NCBI GenBank assembly: GCA_903876625.1
Contig: CAIRAO010000200.1
Location: 1 to 34,425, forward strand
Direction of reading: 5' to 3'
Length of the DNA: 34,425 bases
DNA from: an uncultured Gallionellaceae bacterium
Lineage (GTDB): Bacteria > Pseudomonadota > Gammaproteobacteria > Burkholderiales > Gallionellaceae
Of this stretch, positions 16,349-25,365 are shown piece by piece (within the stretch, counting starts at the first letter, position 1; every line of letters begins with the position of its first letter). Position numbers and translations under genes: made by a program. The notes under the pieces were generated by a model. It was not told the DNA's origin and did no database searches. It saw only the letters and a list, made by a program, of their open reading frames with translations.

Positions 16349-18447
16349 ATCTTACTCAAAAGTTACTCACGAAACTATTCTGGAACAAAGGGAGTGGCCA
16401 CGAATCAACAAAAGTTTCAGTAGTTCAGCCGGAAAAGTCTGAGCGGAAAATATATCAAGCGAATTTTAATATTCCAATGAGCAATCAGGCTGGTTCAGCA
16501 TACCTAATGTCAGGTTACCAAGCTTCGTCTTTCTCAATACACACGAAAGATGCAGAAGCCTATATCAAAATGGCTGAAAATGCGTTGGAAAGCGGAAGTT
16601 TTCGAGAGATGCTTGGCCATAGCGAAGAGGCTGTAAATCTAGCTCCGAACCATTTCATGGCGCATAAATATCTCGCCATAGCACGCTACGAAACTGGGGA
16701 ATGGGAGAAAGCTTATGAAAGCTTCAGAAAGGTTATCGTTTTAAAGCCGGATTATGCAGAAGGACACTACAATCTCGGCAAAGCACTCCAGCAATTGTCA
16801 CGATTGGATGAAGCCATTACTTGTTATAAAAAGGCGCTTGAGCTTAAGCCTGATTTCGCTTCGGCGTATAACAACTTGGGCATGATCTTGGAAGAGCAGG
16901 GCCAATTCGATGAAGCTGAACTTAACTATAGAGAAGCGATTTCATTCGATCCAAACAATACAGAAACATTTAATAATTTGGGAAATGTTTTTCATAAGCT
17001 TGGCAGGCGCACAGAAGCCATAGACTCGTATAAGAAATCGCTGGAATGTTTTCCTGGAAATAACATAGCTAGATTGAGTCTGCTATTTCAAATGTTGCAT
17101 ATCTGCAAATGGGATGAACTGGAATCGGGTATCCGTGAAATTCGCCGAGTGGTCAAAGAGAAACATCCTACCTCTTATAATATTTTCCCACCATTTATGT
17201 TTCTGGCACTACCTGGCACGACAGGAGAGGAACAGCGGATTTGTGCAGAAAATTTCTCGCAACCACTCTTTCAGACGTTGCTACCGCTTAGAATGAAACT
17301 TGGTTTTGAATTCCATCGCCCAGCCAATTCGAAAATACATATAGGTTACCTGTCCGGAGACATTCATGATCACCCTGTTTCCAAACTGACGGTCGAAATA
17401 TTCGAACTGCATGACCATAGCCGTTTTAAGGTCACAGCCTATTCCTATGGGCCCGATGACGGCAGTTCTGTTCGCCAAAGGGTTATGCAAGCATTTGATC
17501 AGTTTGTAGATATAGGAAATTTATCCATTGAGGATGCCGCACGTAAAATATATGCAGATCAGGTAGATATTTTGGTCGATCTTAAAGGTTATACGGCCGA
17601 CACTAGAAGCGCCATTCTGGCGTTACGTCCAGCACCAGTTCAGGTGAATTTTCTTGGATATCCAGGAACGATGGGGAATCAATTTGTTGATTACATCATC
17701 TCAGATTCTTTTGTTAATCCAGCCTCTGAGCAAGAAAAAAATTATGCAGAAAAGGTTGTCAGGATGCCCTACTGCTTCCTGCCCAGTGATAGCAAGCGCC
17801 CCAGAAAGCTCGCAACTCCCGATCGTAAGTCTCTTGGCTTGGACGAGAATGGATTTGTGTTCTGTTGTTTCAACCAAACCTTCAAGATCACTCCTCAATT
17901 ATTTATTGTATGGTGCAACTTACTGAACGAAATCCCAAAAAGTCAATTATGGTTGTTTGCAACTAATTCTGTTGCGGAAGCAAATCTGAGGAACGAAGCT
18001 GAAAAACAAGGTGTAGCTCAAGAGAGGTTGGTTATGGCTCCTAGGGTGGAACTAAATGAAGATCATTTGGCAAGACTGCAATGTGCAGATCTCTTTCTGG
18101 ACACAATGCCTTACAACGCTCACACTACCTGTAGCGAGGCTTTGTGGATGGGATTGCCGGTCGTTACCTATTCTGGGGAAACTTTCGCATCCAGAGTGGC
18201 AGGTAGCCTTCTAACAACGCTTGGCGTGCCTGAGTTGATAACTTACACACTTGATGATTACCAAACTCTTGCTCTTGAACTTGCTACAGATGTTGAAAGA
18301 ATGTCGAAAGTCAGAAAAAAGATTTTAGAAAATCGTGACACGATGCCACTGTTTGATTCTAAGAGATTTACTCTGAATCTTGAAGAGGCTTATAAGAAGA
18401 TGATTCCTGCGGCTAAAAATACGCAAGAGTCGACTAGTAATAATTGA
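16345..18447 (+). CDS. TPR protein with GT41 (OGT/SPINDLY-like) glycosyltransferase domain
   Basis: A 700-residue soluble protein. TPR repeats span about 70-240 (for example YAEGHYNLGKALQQLSRLDE, FASAYNNLGMILEEQGQFDE). The catalytic half (about 325-690) matches GT41 O-GlcNAc-transferase-like enzymes: IGYLSGDIHDHPVSKL (with the conserved His near a position important in OGT), DLKGYTADTR, PVQVNFLGYPGTMG, FCCFNQTFKITP, and the nucleotide-sugar site GLPVVTYSGETFASRVAGSLL. It probably transfers a sugar to protein Ser/Thr, donor and target unknown. It is coupled to the 98-aa gene. Both genes look more AT-rich and AAA/AAT-codon-rich than bepA or truA, which might reflect transfer (by eye only). Confidence 0.9.
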   Translation: MNLTQKLLTKLFWNKGSGHESTKVSVVQPEKSERKIYQANFNIPMSNQAGSAYLMSGYQASSFSIHTKDAEAYIKMAENALESGSFREMLGHSEEAVNLAPNHFMAHKYLAIARYETGEWEKAYESFRKVIVLKPDYAEGHYNLGKALQQLSRLDEAITCYKKALELKPDFASAYNNLGMILEEQGQFDEAELNYREAISFDPNNTETFNNLGNVFHKLGRRTEAIDSYKKSLECFPGNNIARLSLLFQMLHICKWDELESGIREIRRVVKEKHPTSYNIFPPFMFLALPGTTGEEQRICAENFSQPLFQTLLPLRMKLGFEFHRPANSKIHIGYLSGDIHDHPVSKLTVEIFELHDHSRFKVTAYSYGPDDGSSVRQRVMQAFDQFVDIGNLSIEDAARKIYADQVDILVDLKGYTADTRSAILALRPAPVQVNFLGYPGTMGNQFVDYIISDSFVNPASEQEKNYAEKVVRMPYCFLPSDSKRPRKLATPDRKSLGLDENGFVFCCFNQTFKITPQLFIVWCNLLNEIPKSQLWLFATNSVAEANLRNEAEKQGVAQERLVMAPRVELNEDHLARLQCADLFLDTMPYNAHTTCSEALWMGLPVVTYSGETFASRVAGSLLTTLGVPELITYTLDDYQTLALELATDVERMSKVRKKILENRDTMPLFDSKRFTLNLEEAYKKMIPAAKNTQESTSNN

Positions 18448-18513
18448 TTGGGGATGGCAAGCAGGAATTCAAAAGTGAATTTGATTATCTTTAGTTTGAA
18501 TAGGTAAAAATAG

Positions 18514-18831
18514 ATGAACAGTTTCAAAAATATAACCGTTGCTGAATTAGAACCCTTGCTCGCTGGAGGCAAGGTAAAACTTGTCGATGTGCGCACCACA
18601 GCAGAAGTGGCACGCGGTTTCATTAAAGGGGCAGAAATAATGCCTTTGCATCTTTTATCGTTGAATATTAAAAAATTGGACGCGGCAATGCCAACTGTAT
18701 TTTATTGTCAGGTTGGAGGCCGCTCCGCGCAGGCTGCCTCTTTCGCCGCAGCTCAGGGTATGTCGGATGTCTACAATCTGCAGGGCGGTATTACCGCCTG
18801 GGCACACAACGGTGGAGAGATTGTAGTATGA
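18514..18831 (+). CDS. single-domain rhodanese
   Basis: A 105-residue rhodanese-fold protein. The fold markers are VKLVDVRTTAEVARGFIKGA and the active-site loop CQVGGRSAQAA near residue 68, with the catalytic Cys followed by the Arg-ended six-residue loop of sulfurtransferases; it ends with VYNLQGGITAWAHNGGE. It probably carries persulfide sulfur in the cytosol. The stop overlaps the TusA-like start (ATGA), and a rhodanese next to TusA is a known sulfur-relay arrangement. The start ATG 18514 has TAGGTAAAAATAG upstream. Confidence 0.9.
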   Translation: MNSFKNITVAELEPLLAGGKVKLVDVRTTAEVARGFIKGAEIMPLHLLSLNIKKLDAAMPTVFYCQVGGRSAQAASFAAAQGMSDVYNLQGGITAWAHNGGEIVV

Positions 18832-19067
18832 ACTTCGATGCATTTGATGTGGAATTGGATGTGCGGCAACTGGCTTGCCCGTTGCCGATATTGCGCGCTA
18901 AAAAATCGCTGGCAACCATGCAGGGCGGCCAAGTGTTGAAGATCGTCGCGACTGACAAAAAATCACCCCAAGACTTCGTGACGTTTTGCAAGCAAACAGG
19001 AAATGAATTGTTGTCTTCGGAAGTGAGCGGTGAAGAGTTCGTGTTTTTTCTGCGCCGGCGCAAATAG
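18828..19067 (+). CDS. tusA: TusA/SirA-family sulfur carrier
   Basis: A 79-residue protein whose ATG overlaps the rhodanese stop. It has the TusA signature CPLPILRAKKSL near residue 18, with the sulfur-accepting Cys, and the expected DKKSPQDF region near 45. It probably takes sulfur from the upstream rhodanese and passes it to tRNA thiolation or to sulfur oxidation; the window does not say which. An upstream in-frame extension exists but overlaps the rhodanese gene and is not credible. It ends near a convergent valS, separated by a 318-base gap. Confidence 0.88.
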   Translation: MNFDAFDVELDVRQLACPLPILRAKKSLATMQGGQVLKIVATDKKSPQDFVTFCKQTGNELLSSEVSGEEFVFFLRRRK

Positions 19068-19212
19068 TCGTCATGCTGCGAAGGCGGTAACCCCGTGATT
19101 TTATCCAATTAGCTTTTAGAGCTTGTCCTTGGTGTGCAAGGGATTAATATTATTTTTATCGGTAAAATGTGTTGGTGAATTGTGAAAATACAGCAGAGTG
19201 ATAGCGTAAAGA

Positions 19213-19361
19213 CCCCCTCCCCAACCCTCCCCCGGAGGGAGAGGGAGCAAATTCGCGCTCTTGGGAAAGACGTGCTACTGAACTCCCCCTGTCGGAGCAA
19301 CGTCACCACTCCGATCTTGATTTCATCTCCGTATCCCACCGGGGGAGGGTTGGGGAGGGGG
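19213..19361. repeat. GC-rich inverted-repeat element (copy 2, intergenic)
   Basis: The gap between tusA and valS (19068-19385) holds a 149-base element with 23-base arms (19213-19235, 19339-19361) that are perfect reverse complements, core CCCTCCCCAACCCTCCCCC. Inside, after the left arm, comes GGGAGAGGGAGCAAATTC as in copy 1. TCGGAG and CTCCGA inside may form a second hairpin. No transposase is present, so it is MITE-like. Outside the element the gap shows only a T-rich stretch of no clear function. Confidence 0.88.
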
Positions 19362-19385
19362 TAACGGAAATGACGAACGAAAATA

Positions 19386-22300
19386 TTAGCTCAGCTTACT
19401 GCGCTGTACCTTCAACTGAGCCAACGTTGAACTAAAATCCGCCACGCGTTTCTTTTCCTGTTCGACCACCGCGGCGGGTGCGCGAGCCACAAAACTTTCG
19501 TTATTCAGTTTTCCTTCCGCTTTGGCGATCTCGGCTGATATTCTCGAAATCTCTTTGTCAAGTCTTTCACGTTCAGTTGCGACATCGATCTCAACTTTAA
19601 GCATCAGTTTAAAATTGCCAACGATGGCAACTGCAGCATCAGTATCGGGTAATGCATCCAGTATGCTTACTTCGCTTAATTTGGCCAAAGCCTGCAAATA
19701 AGGTGCAAAGGCTTTTAGCGTTTTATGCTCGCCCGTGGCGAGCAGTGGAACACGAAGCGCAGGAGAGATATTCATTTCGCTGCGCAGTTTACGGCAAGCA
19801 TTGACCATTTCCTGGAGCAGACCGATCGTTTTAATGGAGGTGGGCGCGACAAATGTCAGATTGGCCTTGGGATAGGCTTGCAACATGATGGTGTCGCCTT
19901 TGATGCCGGCAAGCGGTGCAACCTTTTGCCACAATTCTTCGGTAATGTACGGGATGACCGGGTGTGCCAGTCGCAGGATGGCTTCAAGCACCCTGACCAA
20001 AGTGCGTCGCGTGGCGCGCTGCTGGGCTTCATTGCCATTGGCAATCTGCACCTTTGCCAATTCCACGTACCAGTCACAATAAGTATCCCATACCAATTCA
20101 TACAAGATACGCGCGGCGAAATCAAAACGGTATTCTTCGAATTGGATCGCCATTTCACTTTCAGCTTGTTGCAACAGGCTGATCATCCATTTGTCTGCGT
20201 CTGAAAATTCGAGAGGTAGCTTGGCGACTTCCCCCTCCCCAACCCTCCCCCGGGGGGAGAGGGAGTTAACAGCATTTCCGTTATTGGCGGAAATGGGATT
20301 AACAGAGACTAGACCGACATCTTTCCCTTCGCAATTCATCAGGACAAAGCGTGTGGCGTTCCACAATTTGTTGCAGAAATTACGATAACCTTCACAGCGT
20401 TGCATGTCGAATTTAATGTCGCGTCCGGGTGAGGCGAGAGAGGCGAAGGTGAAGCGCAAAGCATCGGTACCGAAAGCGGGAATTCCTTCCGGGAATTCTT
20501 TGCGTGTGCGCTTTTCGATTTGCTCTGCCTGCTTCGGATTCATGAGTCCTGTGGTACGTTTCTTCACCAGCTCCTCGATGCCGATGCCATCGATCAGGTC
20601 GATCGGATCGAGAACATTACCCTTAGATTTGGACATTTTTTGACCTTCCGCATCGCGGATGAGGCCATGAACGTAGACATTCTTGAAAGGGATTTTTCCG
20701 GTGATGTGTTTGGTCAACATTACCATGCGGGCAACCCAGAAGAAAATAATGTCGAAACCGGTCACCAGTACGGATGACGGAAGATATGCCTGAACAAACG
20801 GGTTTTGTTCAGGAAACGGAATTCCTTCTTCCCAGTCCAGGGTTGAGAAGGGCCACAACGCAGAGGAGAACCAGGTGTCGAGTACGTCATTGTCGCGGGT
20901 GAGTTTGCCTTGGTAACCATTCTTGGCGGCGATTCTTAATGCCTCGGTTTCATCATGCGCGACGAACACTTGGCCTGTATCACCATACCAGGCGGGAATC
21001 TGGTGCCCCCACCATAATTGGCGCGAGATGCACCAATCCTGTATGTTGTTGAGCCATTGGTTGTAGGTGTTCACCCAATTCTCGGGGTAGAACTTGATCT
21101 CGCCTGATGCGACACATTCCAGCGCCTGCTCGGTAATGCTTTTTCCTCCATCGCCGGGTTTGCTCATGGCAACGAACCATTGATCGGTGAGCATGGGCTC
21201 GATCACCACATTGGTGCGGTCACCGCGTGGCACTTTGAGTTTATGTTTCTCTGCTTTTTCAAACAAGCCCGCGGTGCCGAGATCAGCGACGATCTGTTTG
21301 CGCGCTTCGAATCGATCCAGCCCCTGATATTGCTTGGGTGCAAGTTCGTTGATTTTGGCATCAAGCGTGAGGATGGAGATCATTTCCAATTTGTGACGCT
21401 GACCTACTGCATAGTCGTTGAAGTCATGTGCGGGTGTCACTTTGACCACACCTGTGCCGAAGTCCTTGTCCACATATTCATCCGCGATGATGGGGATATC
21501 GCGCTCACACAGCGGGAGCTTCACTTTCTTGCCGAGGAGGTGTTTATAGCGCTCGTCTTCGGGATGTACCATCACCGCCACATCACCCAACATGGTCTCC
21601 GGACGGGTGGTGGCAACGGTAAGATGCTTTAAACCACCAACGTTATCGATTTCGGCCAACGGATAATGTATATGCCACATGAAGCCGTCTTCTTCTTCTT
21701 GCACTACTTCGAGATCGGACACCGCGGTGTGCAGTTTGGGATCCCAGTTCACCAAACGTTTGCCGCGATAGATCAGGCCTTCGTTGAACAGGCGCACGAA
21801 TGTTTCTGTAACGGAACGCGACAAACCTTCGTCCATGGTAAAACGTTCACGCGACCAGTCGGGCGAGGTGCCGAGGCGGCGCATTTGTTTGGTGATCGTG
21901 TTGCCGGAATATTCTTTCCATTCCCACACTTTTTCGATGAACTTCTCGCGGCCGAGGTCGTGGCGCGAGATGCCTTGTGCATCGAGTTGGCGTTCAACCA
22001 CGATCTGGGTGGCGATGCCAGCATGGTCGGTACCCGGTTGCCATAAGGTGTTGTCCCCGCGCATACGGTGGTAGCGCGTCAACGTGTCCATTAATGTCTG
22101 GTTGAAACCGTGCCCCATATGAAGTGTGCCGGTGACGTTCGGCGGGGGTAATTGAATGCAGAAAGATTCAGTCTTTTTTGGATCTTGACCTGCTTTGAAA
22201 TAGCCTGCGCTTTCCCATTTGTCGTACCAGTAGGCTTCTGTTGTTTTGGGTTCAAAACTTTTTGCGAGTTCTTTGGTGTTCATGCTTTTAGTATTAAGTT

Positions 22301-22841
22301 GAGGCGCAGCAGATGCGCTGATTTTGTGTTTTTGGGAATTGCCAATAACGGGCTTGTCGAAAGAGGTCGAGATTATACCTAATGCAGCTGTGGCCGATTC
22401 TATGAGCTGCGTGCGAATCATATCCGGCAAAGCATTTTGGAAATGAGTCCATTCGGCATGGCCGGAGAAGCGATCATGAAACAGGGCAGAGATTTTAGTG
22501 GACAGACTGCTGTTGAAATGCAGGCATTGTTCTGCCGTTAACGAGATAAGCGCTTCCTGTGATGTATCAACTGGCTGAATCTCGTTAACGTGAAACTCGC
22601 GTAGCGATTCGTTCGCACCCTTTCTCTCCGGGGGAGGGTTGGGGAGGGGGAAACGGGCATCGCGAGTTTCATTTTTCGGAGTGGCACAATTGCCATGCCC
22701 GTTAGGTTGAGTTGGAAGCGACTCTACTTTGCGCGAAACTTCTTCTGTTAATACAGGAATTTTTATCGGGGTTTTGTCGACGACATCAGTTAATACGGGA
22801 AGTTTTTTCCAATGTGCATTTTCGTTGGGCTTGTTAATCAT
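19386..22841 (-). CDS. valS: valyl-tRNA synthetase with in-frame N-terminal extension
   Basis: Charges tRNA-Val. The enzyme core begins at [20 protein letters not shown] (22283) and has the HIGH-like [15 protein letters not shown], the KMSKSKGN motif, the anticodon-binding bundle, and a C-terminal coiled coil with [19 protein letters not shown]. Core length is about 965 residues, a little above the usual size, because about 30 extra residues from a GC-rich repeat lie near [12 protein letters not shown]. The reading frame continues upstream with no stop to ATG 22841, giving 1151 residues. I chose 22841 because AAGGAAG lies 7 bases before it and it starts 3 bases after the holC stop, whereas no ribosome site precedes 22283; the enzyme may still start at 22283. 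Confidence 0.9.
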   Translation of the reverse strand: MINKPNENAHWKKLPVLTDVVDKTPIKIPVLTEEVSRKVESLPTQPNGHGNCATPKNETRDARFPLPNPPPERKGANESLREFHVNEIQPVDTSQEALISLTAEQCLHFNSSLSTKISALFHDRFSGHAEWTHFQNALPDMIRTQLIESATAALGIISTSFDKPVIGNSQKHKISASAAPQLNTKSMNTKELAKSFEPKTTEAYWYDKWESAGYFKAGQDPKKTESFCIQLPPPNVTGTLHMGHGFNQTLMDTLTRYHRMRGDNTLWQPGTDHAGIATQIVVERQLDAQGISRHDLGREKFIEKVWEWKEYSGNTITKQMRRLGTSPDWSRERFTMDEGLSRSVTETFVRLFNEGLIYRGKRLVNWDPKLHTAVSDLEVVQEEEDGFMWHIHYPLAEIDNVGGLKHLTVATTRPETMLGDVAVMVHPEDERYKHLLGKKVKLPLCERDIPIIADEYVDKDFGTGVVKVTPAHDFNDYAVGQRHKLEMISILTLDAKINELAPKQYQGLDRFEARKQIVADLGTAGLFEKAEKHKLKVPRGDRTNVVIEPMLTDQWFVAMSKPGDGGKSITEQALECVASGEIKFYPENWVNTYNQWLNNIQDWCISRQLWWGHQIPAWYGDTGQVFVAHDETEALRIAAKNGYQGKLTRDNDVLDTWFSSALWPFSTLDWEEGIPFPEQNPFVQAYLPSSVLVTGFDIIFFWVARMVMLTKHITGKIPFKNVYVHGLIRDAEGQKMSKSKGNVLDPIDLIDGIGIEELVKKRTTGLMNPKQAEQIEKRTRKEFPEGIPAFGTDALRFTFASLASPGRDIKFDMQRCEGYRNFCNKLWNATRFVLMNCEGKDVGLVSVNPISANNGNAVNSLSPRGRVGEGEVAKLPLEFSDADKWMISLLQQAESEMAIQFEEYRFDFAARILYELVWDTYCDWYVELAKVQIANGNEAQQRATRRTLVRVLEAILRLAHPVIPYITEELWQKVAPLAGIKGDTIMLQAYPKANLTFVAPTSIKTIGLLQEMVNACRKLRSEMNISPALRVPLLATGEHKTLKAFAPYLQALAKLSEVSILDALPDTDAAVAIVGNFKLMLKVEIDVATERERLDKEISRISAEIAKAEGKLNNESFVARAPAAVVEQEKKRVADFSSTLAQLKVQRSKLS
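20231..20266. repeat. GC-rich repeat arm inserted in the valS reading frame
   Basis: Contains CCCTCCCCAACCCTCCCCC followed by GGGGGGAGAGGGAG, the same arm as in the intergenic copies. It is read in frame, in the minus direction, as [12 protein letters not shown], between the catalytic core and the anticodon-binding domain. Confidence 0.88.
22536..22670. repeat. two adjacent perfect inverted repeats in the valS extension
   Basis: GAAACTCGCG (22592-22601) pairs with CGCGAGTTTC (22661-22670), enclosing the repeat arm below; immediately next to it CGTTAACGAG (22536-22545) pairs with CTCGTTAACG (22581-22590). In the minus-strand transcript these would give two consecutive hairpins upstream of the valS core start. 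Confidence 0.5.
22618..22652. repeat. GC-rich repeat arm inserted in the valS extension
   Basis: GGGGGAGGGTTGGGGAGGG, the reverse complement of the common arm, with CTTTCTCTCC before it. In the minus-strand frame it reads [12 protein letters not shown], a repeat-derived peptide. Confidence 0.85.
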
Positions 22842-22844
22842 TCA

Positions 22845-23273
22845 TCAGCTTCCTTGCTTCTGGCGCAGATCGAAGTGTCGCATCTCATAACCGCGATCAC
22901 GATAAAAACCATAACGTTCGCGTCCTGCTTTGGCATCTTCGTCTTCCAGTCCAACTATTTCGATTACGCGTTCGAAGCGACTATAGAATGGAAGACACAC
23001 ATTGTGCAGACTGATGAGTAACTCGGAGTGATGAAATGACTCGTCTAGTCCGATGATGACCGGAAGTGTGGTGGCTTCACCGGCATGGCTGCGACAATGC
23101 GGAATAAAGGCTGTGGCAGGGAAGTGCCACAGCAACTTATCCAACTTGTCAGCGGTGGCTTCATCCGGCACGTGCAAAAGCACACGCACGCTGTTTTGCA
23201 TTGCCTTGTTACTCAGTTGACAAGCAGTGCGCAGCTTATCTTCACTGCCGGTATAGAAATCGACTTTGGTCAC
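22845..23273 (-). CDS. holC: DNA polymerase III chi subunit
   Basis: Clamp-loader accessory subunit that links SSB and psi. The 142-residue protein has the HolC layout: KVDFYTGSEDKLRTACQLSN at the start, then DKLLWHFPATAFIPHC near residue 65, VIIGLDES, and FERVIEIVGLEDEDAKAGRERYGFYRDRGYE at the end, the typical 'R.R...Y...GY' tail. holC next to valS is the usual proteobacterial order. The stop lies 3 bases before the start of the long valS frame, so the two are probably co-translated. Confidence 0.93.
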   Translation of the reverse strand: MTKVDFYTGSEDKLRTACQLSNKAMQNSVRVLLHVPDEATADKLDKLLWHFPATAFIPHCRSHAGEATTLPVIIGLDESFHHSELLISLHNVCLPFYSRFERVIEIVGLEDEDAKAGRERYGFYRDRGYEMRHFDLRQKQGS

Positions 23274-23326
23274 GTTTTGGAATGTGGTTGATAAAAGGCG
23301 GCGTGATTATACCAAAGGCAGGCAAT

Positions 23327-23361
23327 CCGCTATTAGCTAAAGCAAGCTCAAGCTAATGCGG
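23327..23361. terminator. hairpin in the gap between the Nudix gene and holC
   Basis: CCGCTATTAGCT and AGCTAATGCGG form a stem with one bulged T and a 12-base loop. It lies after the Nudix gene on the minus strand and may attenuate read-through into holC; no T tract follows. The rest of this 145-base gap shows no clear signal. Confidence 0.35.
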
Positions 23362-23418
23362 CGTTGTCATTAATTCATTGCACTCTCAACTTGAGCTAGA
23401 TGAGCAGTTCATTGTGCC

Positions 23419-24180
23419 CTAACTGGCCACTAGAAAACGGTAGAAGTTGCGCAACATACCAGCGGTCGCACCCCAGATAAAATACTCTTTACCGGTTTCT
23501 AAATCGTTATAGGGCATGGAGAACCATTGACGGGTTGTATCGCGCCAACGGACTTCGTGACGCCGGTGATTCGACGGATTCATCAGAAATTCCAAAGGCA
23601 CTTCAAAGATTTCCTCCACTTCAACTGGATTCGCCACCAGGGTAAAGCCCGGATGAACCAGCGCCACAACCGGTGTAACGACAAACGCCGAACCCGTTAA
23701 ATAAGTCGGCAACTGCCCCAATACTTGCACAAATTCAGTTTCCAAACCGACTTCCTCGCGGGCTTCACGCAAGGCGGTAGCAGCAGCATCGGCATCCGAA
23801 GGTTCTGATTTGCCGCCCGGAAAAGCGATTTGCCCGGAGTGAGTCGGCATGCGTGCGGTGCGTTGGGTAAGCAAGACCGTTGGCTGATCGTGCAGCGGTC
23901 CACGCAATACGATGGGCACAAGTACCGATGCGTTGGTGGCCTCGGTTCGGCTGGAGTCGCTTTTTTCCAATACAACCTCTGGCGTCCAGCTCGGCGGGTT
24001 CGCAAAACGCTTTTGCAGGGCTAGGGGAAGCAGCGACTGACGCTGCACAGCGGGCAAATGAGTGTCTACCCCCACAACCGGAATCTGACGTGGATCAAAG
24101 TTCGGGATGGATGAAAGAGATGACTCCTTGGGAGGCAGCCTTTTATTTGACGATATATCAGAAGGAATCTCAAAGCTCAT
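23419..24180 (-). CDS. Nudix hydrolase, CoA pyrophosphatase (NudL/YeaB) type
   Basis: A 253-residue soluble enzyme. The Nudix box is complete at about residues 122-144: GGKSEPSDADAAATALREAR followed by EEVGL, with the REVGL-type metal-binding Glu residues. Upstream lies the UPF0035/CoA-type motif LLTQRTARMPTHSGQIAFPG, which marks the CoA pyrophosphatase subfamily. The likely reaction is CoA to 3',5'-ADP plus phosphopantetheine. The first 60 residues are variable. Its ATG overlaps the stop of the Nnr gene (ATGA), so the two cofactor-related genes are coupled. Confidence 0.9.
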   Translation of the reverse strand: MSFEIPSDISSNKRLPPKESSLSSIPNFDPRQIPVVGVDTHLPAVQRQSLLPLALQKRFANPPSWTPEVVLEKSDSSRTEATNASVLVPIVLRGPLHDQPTVLLTQRTARMPTHSGQIAFPGGKSEPSDADAAATALREAREEVGLETEFVQVLGQLPTYLTGSAFVVTPVVALVHPGFTLVANPVEVEEIFEVPLEFLMNPSNHRRHEVRWRDTTRQWFSMPYNDLETGKEYFIWGATAGMLRNFYRFLVAS

Positions 24181-25319
24181 ATTGATAGACGGCGCAATAT
24201 GCCTGACAGCAAATCCGCCAGATCCTCAGTATTCTGATCAGGCACGAACTCTGTGGCAGCAGCACCACTAAGCCATGCTGCTGCCGCCGCTGCGAGGAAG
24301 GGATCCATTTCTTGAACAAGAAGCCCTAGCAATATACCGCTTAGTGCATTGCCTGCCCAGGCATTTGCCAAGGATTCTGGTGCGTTTGTATTGATGATTG
24401 CCATGCCGTTGGGAGCTGTGATGATCGTGTCGGCGCCTCTCAACATAATAATAGCGTTGCTACTGCGAGCTGCTGCACGTGTTCTGCTTAGCTTATCGCC
24501 GGTCAGATCAAATTGCCGCGAAAACGCTTCATCATTGAAAGTGAGTATGCGCGGATCAGTAACCACTTGATCATGCGACAGTGGATTATTCAGCCAACGC
24601 TCAAAATCTGCAGGCTGTTGGGGCAATGCAGAAACCCAAATTTCTGGACAGTTTTCAAAAGTATTGGGCGCAATCTGTTCGAGTACGGAAATTGGCATAC
24701 CAATGTCGGCAACGATAACCTCGCCGCAAAGCAACCGACCTGGTAACAATACATGTCCGGGTTTTTTACGAAAGAAGGTTACCGTCAGAACAGAGGAAGC
24801 CGCCCCAAATGATTCTCCGGTATCGCCCATCAGCCCGCTCGGCACATCGATAGCCACAATCGGGATTTTTCTGAAGGCAGCAACTGCCAATGTTTCTGCA
24901 GCAACCCTTTCGAGAGGACGACTTAGTCCGGCACCGAAGATCGCATCCACGATCAATTCTGCGCCATCAATGACGACGAGGGTAAGAGGCCCGATTTCGC
25001 CAAGCCATAAATCAGCATGATACCGCGCGGCGCCGACCAGCTTTTCTCGTGAACCGAGCAAAGCAACTCGTACTTGCCAGCCCGATTCGGCAAGCAGTCG
25101 CGCCGTGACAAAGCCATCGCCTCCATTATTGCCGGGTCCGCACAGGACTGTGACAGGCCTCGCAGACCAGCGTTGCTTGATCTCATGCGCGACAGCGGCA
25201 CCCGCATTGGCCATCAGTTTTTTCACTGGAATGCCAACGGCCACAGTCAGGCGGTCAGCCTCACTCATTTGACTTACATCAAGCAAAGCCGTCGTAAGAA
25301 TTATCGAGAGGCACTTCAT
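24177..25319 (-). CDS. nnr: NAD(P)HX epimerase with a degenerate dehydratase half (Nnr-like)
   Basis: Repairs hydrated NAD(P)H. The N-terminal epimerase domain is normal: MSEADRLTVAVGIPVKKLMANAG, VLCGPGNNGGDGFVTARLL, DAIFGAGLSRPLE, and IDVPSGLMGDTGE. Bifunctional Nnr proteins are about 490-500 residues; this one is 380. The C-terminal kinase-like dehydratase domain lacks its first half, keeping MLRGADTIITAPNGMAIIN and NAWAGNALSGILLGLLVQEM. In the usual GTGDVL(A/S)G motif the catalytic Asp is needed; here the equivalent reads AGNALSG (D to N). So the dehydratase is probably inactive. ATG 25319 is preferred over TTG 25331; no clear ribosome site. Its stop overlaps the Nudix start. Confidence 0.88.
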   Translation of the reverse strand: MKCLSIILTTALLDVSQMSEADRLTVAVGIPVKKLMANAGAAVAHEIKQRWSARPVTVLCGPGNNGGDGFVTARLLAESGWQVRVALLGSREKLVGAARYHADLWLGEIGPLTLVVIDGAELIVDAIFGAGLSRPLERVAAETLAVAAFRKIPIVAIDVPSGLMGDTGESFGAASSVLTVTFFRKKPGHVLLPGRLLCGEVIVADIGMPISVLEQIAPNTFENCPEIWVSALPQQPADFERWLNNPLSHDQVVTDPRILTFNDEAFSRQFDLTGDKLSRTRAAARSSNAIIMLRGADTIITAPNGMAIINTNAPESLANAWAGNALSGILLGLLVQEMDPFLAAAAAAWLSGAAATEFVPDQNTEDLADLLSGILRRLSI

Positions 25320-25365
25320 CGACTCTGTCAAAGTCCCAAAGGATAGTGGAACCTTATATCAAAGA

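Larger units (their letters stand above)
22284..22841 (-). other. valS N-terminal extension, resembling a separate holC-linked protein
   Basis: The first 186 codons of the valS frame do not belong to valyl-tRNA synthetase. They start [21 protein letters not shown] and contain a second IPVLTEEV, followed by a helical stretch (about 85-155, [20 protein letters not shown]). A short protein with 'IPVLTEV' repeats lies between holC and valS in many betaproteobacteria (DUF2486-like, from memory), so this is probably that gene joined to valS by loss of its stop. A repeat arm is also inserted in it. Confidence 0.55.

Noticed and set aside
18705-19067. 120-residue version of the TusA-like protein starting inside the rhodanese gene
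   Set aside because: The first 41 residues do not resemble TusA, and ATG 18828 coupled to the rhodanese stop fits better.
19182-19364. 60-codon plus-strand ORF across the second repeat element
   Set aside because: It again reads through the repeat arms ([10 protein letters not shown]) and lacks independent coding evidence.
21180-21632. 150-codon plus-strand ORF antisense to valS
   Set aside because: Antisense shadow of the valS catalytic region.
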